This document shows, piece by piece, positions 6,943 through 12,326 of a stretch of 13,325 nt of DNA (its first letter is position 1; each line of letters opens with the position of its first letter). Source of the stretch: Cymbomonas tetramitiformis. Lineage: Eukaryota > Chlorophyta > Pyramimonadophyceae > Pyramimonadales > Pyramimonadaceae. The stretch is from assembly GCA_001247695.2 (NCBI GenBank), contig LGRX02012676.1, positions 1 through 13,325 of the forward strand, read 5' to 3'. The translations under genes were made by a program, and so were the position numbers. Below the pieces are notes generated by a model, which saw nothing but the letters and a program-made list of their open reading frames with translations, searched no databases and was not told the origin of the DNA.

Positions 6943-6962
6943 GATGGGTAACAGACACTAAT

Positions 6963-7603
6963 CTAAATGTTTGTTGCACATTATGCCACTAGAAGGTCAG
7001 CATGGCCTCCGCACCTACGCGTGTTAGCTCCACCCATGGGGAAATTCGAATTTCCCCCAAATTTCACGCTTGATTTTTTGGTAAACGGCCGTATGCCATC
7101 GTGCACAATGATCTGAAATCTCAATATATAGTGCACTTCAAGGTCTCCAAAATCGATATGTATGTATGCTTGAATATTCTATATGTGGGCAGCCTATATT
7201 CGTATCCTCTTGACCTCGCCGTACGATTCTCGCATCCCCACCGTGGCTTCCTTTAAAAACAAAATACACCCTCCAAGTGCAAACTCGAACCCAAACTCGA
7301 ACGCTTGTAACTCCCTCAATTTTGAGAGTTGTCTGAGCTATAATCAAGCAATATATCATGATTATATGTCACACATGACATTTGAAAGATCACAGGGCAT
7401 CTACATTACTCTCGTATGTTTTTTTGGCACGGCATAGCGTTTTCCCGACATAATCAGGGTGCCCCCGACAAAAAAAATGAAAAAATTGAAAATCAGATTG
7501 GCGCTCACAAATAACGGTAAAAACCCATCATAGGACTCCATTTAGTTCATATGTAACACTCGGCATGCGGAACATGTCCACATAATGCGAATGTTCGCTA
7601 TGC
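6963..7603. other. No gene recognised (inside insertion)
   Basis: AT-rich sequence with no convincing frame. It contains a perfect 20 bp palindrome, GGGGAAATTCGAATTTCCCC, at 7038-7057 and A/T runs near 7467-7490. Confidence 0.5.
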
Positions 7604-7862
7604 GTACGTACCAAGGCTCTATATCGATATTTCCGATAACCGATACTATCGATATATCGTATTTATCGCCGATTATCGGATTGCAATGTCTAACTATCGA
7701 TTGTGCGGGTTTTGGTGTTCCATATTTGATTTATAACAAATTACATATAAATGTCCAAGTAATCGATTTTTTATCGATTGTGCCGATTATCGATACCGTT
7801 TGTCGGATATCGGATTGTATCGATACCGAAAAACCAAACCGATATAGAGCCCTGGTACGTAC
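7604..7862. mobile_element. ATCGAT-rich inverted-repeat element (MITE-like)
   Basis: The left arm 7604-7626 begins GTACGTACCAAGGCTC and the right arm 7840-7862 is its reverse complement with one mismatch, over 23 bases ending in TATATCG. The 213 bp between holds seven ATCGAT sites and many CCGATA/TATCGG motifs in both orientations, so that much of it could fold on itself. The frame that spans it on plus is a repeat artefact. The target duplication is unclear because TACGTAC is itself palindromic. Confidence 0.7.
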
Positions 7863-8965
7863 CGCAGTACACAGTCAACCAGTCCCTGGCACCCTCCGAA
7901 CCTCACAGATACACCTAGGACATCGCTCCTGATGCGTGCAATGCTCGTCGTAGTCTATAATATCATTACGAAACACATCAAAGCGATACACGACGCTAGG
8001 TCACCCATAGGGACGATCGCTCGCATACTAGTTGTGTACGCGTACTAATGATGTGTCTGCTAGGCTCTGGCACCCTCCGAACCTCAAACATGCACCTAGG
8101 ACATCGCTTCCCATGCGTTTGATGGTTGTCGTAGTCTATAATATCACTATGAAACGCATCAGAACGATACACGACGCTTGGTCACCCATATGGGCGATCG
8201 CTCGCATACTAGTTATGTATGCGTACTAATGCTTTGTCTGCTAGGCTCTGGCGCCCCCCGAACCTCAAACATGCACCTAGGACATCGCTTCCCATGCGTT
8301 TGATGGTTGTCGTAGTCTATAATATCATTATGAAACACATCAAAGCGATATACGACGCTTGGTCACCCATACGGACGATCGCTCGCATACTAGTTGTGTA
8401 TGCGTACTAATGCTCTGTTTGCTAGGCTCTGGTACCCTCCGGACCTCAAACATGAATCTAGGGCATCACTTCCGATGCGGTTGATGTTTGTCGTAGTCTA
8501 TAATATCATTGTGAAACACGTCAAAGCGATATATGATGTCAGGTCACCCGTAGGGACGCTCGCTCGCATACTAGTTGTGTACGCGTAGTGTTGATGTTGC
8601 TCTGTCTGTTAGGCTCTGACACCCTCCGAACCTCAAACATGCACCTAGGACATCGATTCCGATACGTTTGATGTTTGTCGTAGTCTATAATAGCATTACG
8701 AAACACGCTAGAGCGATATACGACGCTAGGTCACCCATAGGGACGATCGCTCGCATACTAGTTATGTGTACACGTACTAATGTTATGTGCGCCATGCCCT
8801 AACGCCTCTCTCGTTTTAAAATGTGTACCTCGGGCATTGTTCGTGGTGCGTTGGATGCGTTTCATAGTCCAGGATGTGGTGTGTAACGAAAAGCATGCGA
8901 TATATGATTGGACGGCATCCGTAAGGATGATCGATGGTGTACTATGTGTGTGCCCGCCGATTAGC
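7862..8965 (+). repeat. Satellite-like array: six copies of a 181 bp unit
   Basis: The block ACCCTCCGAACC with its surroundings recurs at 7891, 8072, 8253, 8434, 8621 and about 8802. Spacings are 181, 181, 181, 187 and 181 bp. Shared landmarks in each copy include TCGTAGTCTATAATATCA and GATCGCTCGCATACTAGT. Copies 2 and 3 are closest; copy 6 is the most diverged. The period is not a multiple of three, so the short frames in each copy are not one protein. The array starts at the end of the ATCGAT element with no gap. Confidence 0.9.
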
Positions 8966-9353
8966 TAGATAGCTAGGTAGGTCGTTACATACATGTAGGG
9001 CGGTGGATCATTCGCACGTATATACAACGAATGTCATTATGCCAACCGGCCCATGGCCGCATGTACCATTGGATATGACATATATCTTCAATCTGATTCA
9101 TTGCCGAGCTGGTTTGGTTCCCAAATCCGCTTCGTAAAAATCGAAAGGAGCGCCATCTTTTTGAACGGCAAGTGAGAACCACCATGTATCAAAAAGTACT
9201 ACCCATTTGGCAATCTGCATCCATTGGGAACGCTACACGTGATATATTGACCAATGGCGCATAAGGCAACTCAGTTTGGGTCCCTGAGGCAACAATATAT
9301 AAAGGGTAGCATCCACATATCAAAGGAGGGCATCGAAAAAAAAATCCGGCGTT
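8966..9353. other. No gene recognised (inside insertion)
   Basis: Non-repetitive sequence between the 181 bp array and the right-end hairpins. I see no frame, RNA or repeat that I can support. Confidence 0.5.
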
Positions 9354-9354
9354 T

Positions 9355-9404
9355 CGGTACTTGAGATAGTACCGAAACGCGTTTCGGTACTATCTCAAGT
9401 ACCG
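9355..9404. repeat. 50 bp perfect palindrome made of two opposed CGGTAC hairpins
   Basis: Two copies of the hairpin CGGTACTATCTCAAGTACCG lie head to head around AAACGCGTTT; the whole is self-complementary with its centre between 9379 and 9380. It ends two bases before the right terminal repeat of the insertion (9406-9418). Confidence 0.95.
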
Positions 9405-9418
9405 TGGGGCAGTAGCCA

Positions 9419-9649
9419 CAAAGGACTCCCGCAACACAGGAGCAAGCCGCCACCACCACCAACTCGGAAAGAGAGGAAGGAAACAAGTGCGTCGTCTGCT
9501 TAGAAATAGTTTTCCCTGCGGAAACGTGGGTTTCAGGGTTAGAATGTGACTGCAAAAACGTGCTGTATCATCACCCTTGTTTCCAGGCCTACTTGGCAAG
9601 TTGCGCGGATATTGCAAAATGCCCTTGTTGTAGGAAGATCTGGAGCTAG
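9419..9649 (+). pseudogene. RING-CH/C4HC3 zinc-finger gene, 3' half with the complete finger
   Basis: The frame is open from a TAG inside the insertion end (9413-9415) to the TAG at 9647-9649, and has no ATG of its own. From 9422 it encodes 75 residues: a Thr/Glu-rich linker, then a zinc finger with ligands in the order C-x2-C, C-x-C, H-x2-C, C-x2-C (KCVVCLEIVF, LECDCKNVLYHHPCFQAYL, KCPCCRK). The C-x-C pair and H-x2-C fit RING-CH (RINGv) E3 ubiquitin ligases; the short C-to-H spacing also recalls PHD fingers. The protein ends four residues after the last conserved cysteine block. If the insertion is absent or excised, the joined product is 138 residues. No membrane segment is seen, unlike MARCH-type proteins. 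Ubiquitin ligase activity is an inference. Confidence 0.7.
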
Positions 9650-9756
9650 AAAAAGAAACCTACCTGACTTTGCTTAGACACTTGAAGGACAATAATGACA
9701 AAATAAAATATAAATAAGGTATAAATCAGATCGCACTAGGCTGGTAAACGGTCGTC

Positions 9757-11742
9757 TTACCTTCTGGAAATCAGCTCAGTACAATACTTGGCCTCGCGCA
9801 TAAAAGCCACAACCTCGTTGATGTCAATATTTTTCAGGACTTCTTTCTCCACCACTTGTTTCTTATGCGTCACGCCGTCGAAACATACATTGAACTGCTC
9901 CGCCTTAGCATACCGCGTCTTCAAGCGCCCATCGCATTTGACTGTAGATGCGCGGGTATGCGCACGTGTCAGCAGCAGTGAAAGGTCCCACTTCGGAGGT
10001 AATTGCTCGGGATGTCGCTCTCGCACGGCCTCCACCTTCAAAGGCAAGGGGAAGGTTGATTTCAATTCCTCGTGTCGTTGCTGGCTCACCAGATCTGGCG
10101 TTGCGGCTCGGAGTCCCAATAGACAGCTCCGCGTTGTTTGCTCCATGTCCAATACCTTGTTCCCCTTCCCCTTGCGCTTCCATTCCGGGTTGTCCATATA
10201 GCCCGGGGCGGAGTCGACGTCGGGATAACTGGTACAAATAATCAGCCCAAGGTTCGGGTCCTCGTCCACGCCACTTGGTAGCCATTCCTTGAACCTGTCA
10301 CCAAACTTGTACTTCGCTCGAACGTGCTCGTCCGGAGCGACGTACATGCACCAAGTATGCACCTTGCGGTCTCGTCCAGCGTGGCCACCAAACTCTTCGT
10401 TCAAGTGCGGGTCGATCCACGATTTGAAGTCCAAGTTGCAGCCGATGATGTAGGTGTACTTGTTGATGGTTGTTATCGTCCAGGCAAAGAGAAAGGCTAT
10501 CCATTGTTGCAAAGATATAAACCAGTGGCCAAGTTTATCCGCGGTCTTACCCCACAACTGCATCTTCAGCAACCCGAAGAAGCCATCGACGTCGTTGTGG
10601 GAGTGGCCTACGGGCAGGCGGTGTAGGTAGATCTCTTTGTACAGCCCGTGGTGAACCAGGATGCAGAAGAAGGCGAAAACATGCCGGTTCCAGTTTTCCG
10701 ACCCTCCGTCCATTTGCACGTGGCATGTTTGCCGAAAGTGCCGCTTCGTGTTCTCCACCACATACCGTAGCAGAATATTGAGCGTCGTGAGGCACATGTT
10801 CACGTCTTTGCCGGGAACCCATGGCATAAGTAAACACATGCACAACACGACGCCGTGCATCACGACTGCTTGCAGATGAAGGTGGAAGAAACTTCCAGCT
10901 TTGTCGCTCATCGCCTTGACCTTCACGGGGAAGTGCGGACAAACGGTGTTGTTGTTTGCCGCCCCGTCGAAACAATACGAGTCACTGATGCCGAACTGGT
11001 TGGAACTATCAGCACGGGTGTTATTGTACTGAGCTCTCTCATTTCGATAATCACTCCGGTGCGCGTCGTTAAGCGTCTTCCAGTCCTCCAGGTCCTCCAT
11101 GTCCTTTACAGCACGGCGCTGCTTCGTCAAGATTTCGCATGTCGTGCACTTACCTGCACAATCCTTCCGCTTGCGCATGGTAATATGCTTCGCGCGGAGG
11201 TACTCGCGCAGATACTTGCGAAACTGCGTGACTTGAACCTGATAAACGCCGCGACGCATAAGCTTGTATGCGGCATAACAATCGGCTGGTCGGATCGGAC
11301 TCATTTGGAGTTTGCCGTTTTGAGGTTGTGGCTCCGCCAACGGCAAAATCTCGTGAGCAGCGTACTCCAAGAAATAAGTCCAGTTCAGGTTCGTCGGGTC
11401 GTTGCACAGCGTCGCATGCCTCCTGCTTGTGCTCTCCAGCATGCCGCCCCCACACACGTGCGCGTGCCACTTGAACCATGTGCTTTCGGGAATAAAGTGC
11501 AGTCGTCGAAACGCATCCTTGCAGACTTTCTTGCCCAGGAACGTCAGCGAGTCGAACATCTCCATTTCAAGCTTCTGCGATCCGGGCTTGAACCTACGCG
11601 CACGAGTAAGCTCCGCGATGATGTTCTCCTTGAGCTGGCGACCGTTTAGCGTAGACTTCTCACGTAAGTACGCCTGCACGGGACGATACTCGAATTGGGA
11701 CAGACAGCGCCTCCCACACCTGCATTCGTTGGCGGGGTCCAT
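9757..11742 (-). CDS. DUF7869-like, DDE/RNase-H-like putative transposase
   Basis: The frame gives about 661 residues from the first ATG at 11742; it stays open upstream to a TAA at 11818. Features (numbered from codon GTG at 11763): a Cys cluster ECRCGRRC (13-20), a GKKVCKDAF motif (78-85) typical of DUF7869-type proteins, a second Cys cluster CAGKCTTCE (202-210), then the core: FDGAAN (Asp266), a hydrophobic stretch, MDGGSEN (Asp352), a run FAFFCILVHHGLYKEI and VGHSHNDVDGFFG (Asp391/393). This order of Asp residues with a G-H-S/T-H-x-D-x-D motif is what I know from the DUF7869 proteins that are multiplied in many eukaryotic genomes. A DDE-like nuclease or transposase function is inferred, not proven. 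The C-terminal 200 residues are basic and unassigned. The frame is intact. Confidence 0.75.
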   Translation of the reverse strand: MDPANECRCGRRCLSQFEYRPVQAYLREKSTLNGRQLKENIIAELTRARRFKPGSQKLEMEMFDSLTFLGKKVCKDAFRRLHFIPESTWFKWHAHVCGGGMLESTSRRHATLCNDPTNLNWTYFLEYAAHEILPLAEPQPQNGKLQMSPIRPADCYAAYKLMRRGVYQVQVTQFRKYLREYLRAKHITMRKRKDCAGKCTTCEILTKQRRAVKDMEDLEDWKTLNDAHRSDYRNERAQYNNTRADSSNQFGISDSYCFDGAANNNTVCPHFPVKVKAMSDKAGSFFHLHLQAVVMHGVVLCMCLLMPWVPGKDVNMCLTTLNILLRYVVENTKRHFRQTCHVQMDGGSENWNRHVFAFFCILVHHGLYKEIYLHRLPVGHSHNDVDGFFGLLKMQLWGKTADKLGHWFISLQQWIAFLFAWTITTINKYTYIIGCNLDFKSWIDPHLNEEFGGHAGRDRKVHTWCMYVAPDEHVRAKYKFGDRFKEWLPSGVDEDPNLGLIICTSYPDVDSAPGYMDNPEWKRKGKGNKVLDMEQTTRSCLLGLRAATPDLVSQQRHEELKSTFPLPLKVEAVRERHPEQLPPKWDLSLLLTRAHTRASTVKCDGRLKTRYAKAEQFNVCFDGVTHKKQVVEKEVLKNIDINEVVAFMREAKYCTELISRR

Positions 11743-11817
11743 CAGATCCCCGATCTTTGTCACGCTTTCCGCAGTATTGTTGGGCCCATATCCCGACGTT
11801 TTGGATTCTGCTTCCGG

Positions 11818-11964
11818 TTAGGAACGCTTCGCCTTTCTTGGGTTGATGGTTTTCGTCTTGCCTAGAAAGTCTTCCACCGTTTCATAGTAATAATCTTCTG
11901 AACCAGAAGAATTAGACGAAGCGCTAAGCTCAGATTCGCCTTCAGAGCACGACGAGCATAACAT
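11818..11964 (-). CDS. Possible N-terminal segment of the DUF7869-like gene, ending at an in-frame TAA
   Basis: An ATG at 11964 starts 48 codons, MLCSSCSEGESELSASSNSS then GSEDYYYETVEDFLGK and a basic end, stopping at TAA 11818-11820. It is in the same frame as the large gene. CxxC, then a Ser/Glu/Tyr-rich acidic stretch, is a plausible N-terminus. The TAA lies in TTCCTAACCGGAAGCAG, which looks like a branch point (CTAAC) and acceptor (CAG), so the two parts may be joined by removing a short intron rather than being interrupted. I could not fix the donor. Confidence 0.4.
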   Translation of the reverse strand: MLCSSCSEGESELSASSNSSGSEDYYYETVEDFLGKTKTINPRKAKRS

Positions 11965-12105
11965 ATTTCCTTCCTTCCCGCTTTAGCGACTTGGCGCTTT
12001 CTCAAATGTTTAAGCTTCAAAGTTTCAAAACTAATGACCGGCGCGACGTTCCAGGCTTTCGAGCGAGCGTTTCGAGCTTTTGATTGCCTTTCAATCGTCA
12101 CATGG

Positions 12106-12145
12106 AGTCAGATCGCACTAGTCACATCACTAGTGCGATCTGACT
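12106..12145. repeat. Hairpin at right end of transposon
   Basis: Perfect 17 bp arms (AGTCAGATCGCACTAGT and its inverse) around the loop CACATC. It holds both a direct and an inverted copy of the terminal repeat found at 9726. Confidence 0.95.
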
Positions 12146-12146
12146 T

Positions 12147-12215
12147 CGCACTAGTCGCGCGACTAGTGCGGACTAGTGGCGTGAGTAGTGCGTTAATAGT
12201 GTGGTACTAGCGCGG
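12147..12215. repeat. Palindrome and decaying ACTAGTGCG repeats
   Basis: 12147-12170 is a perfect 24 bp palindrome with CGCACTAGTCGC as its half. It is followed by degenerate copies ACTAGTGGCG, GTAGTGCG, AATAGTGTGG, TACTAGCGCGG and TACTCGCG. The cluster lies between the two divergent genes starting at 11964 and 12327, so it could serve as a transposase binding region, a promoter element, or both. Confidence 0.75.
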
Positions 12216-12326
12216 TACTCGCGATATGCTATCTTAAAGAATTGATTTTCACTATCGCAAGTATACTTTTCTGTGGACCCAACTTTTTATCTTCTTTCTT
12301 CTCACTTACCATACTACTACGTAATC

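Larger units (their letters stand above)
6294..6957. mobile_element. Nested MITE-like element with TIRs, subterminal palindromes and CTAA duplication
   Basis: The left end TGTCTCTTACCCATC (6294-6308) matches the inverse of the right end (6943-6957; TGTCTGTTACCCATC) with one mismatch. CTAA lies just outside both ends (6290-6293 and 6958-6961). Next to each terminal repeat stands an 18 bp palindrome TGTTGGCTNNAGCCAACA. No coding frame is supported inside. Size (664 bp) and lack of coding fit a MITE nested in the larger insertion. Confidence 0.65.
5976..9418. mobile_element. 3,443 bp non-autonomous element with TIRs, subterminal hairpins and CAAA target duplication
   Basis: The left end TGGCTACTGCCCC (5976-5988) is matched in inverse at the right end (9406-9418). 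Each end is followed within a few bases by a hairpin built on CGGTACTATCTCAAGTACCG (5995-6014; double copy at 9355-9404). CAAA stands directly outside both ends (5972-5975 and 9419-9422). Excision with one CAAA makes the zinc-finger frame continuous. No transposase-like frame is found inside; the content is nested repeats (6294-6957, 7604-7862, 7862-8965). The element is therefore best called non-autonomous. The 4 bp duplication and short TIR do not point me to one known superfamily. Confidence 0.8.
9726..12143. mobile_element. Probable DNA transposon carrying the DUF7869-like gene
   Basis: TCAGATCGCACTAG stands at 9726-9739 and its exact inverse at 12130-12143, enclosing one minus-strand gene whose stop is 18 bp from the left end. 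A direct copy also lies at 12108-12121, because the right end is a hairpin. I found no convincing target duplication beside either end, so the exact limits are uncertain. The 14-base match at both ends of a transposase-like gene is the main support. Confidence 0.6.

Noticed and set aside
7929..8600. Three similar 63-65 residue frames with an N-terminal CTRTN/MRTNALSARLW pattern
   Set aside because: They repeat with the 181 bp unit, whose length is not a multiple of three; they are chance frames in a satellite.
5976..9418. The 3.4 kb insertion as an ordinary spliceosomal intron
   Set aside because: GT sites near the left end (5989, 5992, 5997) and AG sites near the right end do not join in the reading phase. 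The target duplication and TIRs explain the boundaries better.
3048..11820. A reassigned stop codon as explanation for the in-frame stops
   Set aside because: TAA, TAG and TGA all end frames at sensible places elsewhere in the window (for example TAG at 9647), and three cases are too few; introns or decay are simpler.
11862..12101. 79-codon basic minus-strand frame
   Set aside because: It overlaps, in another frame, the segment 11818-11964 that is in phase with the DUF7869-like gene; it shows no motif.
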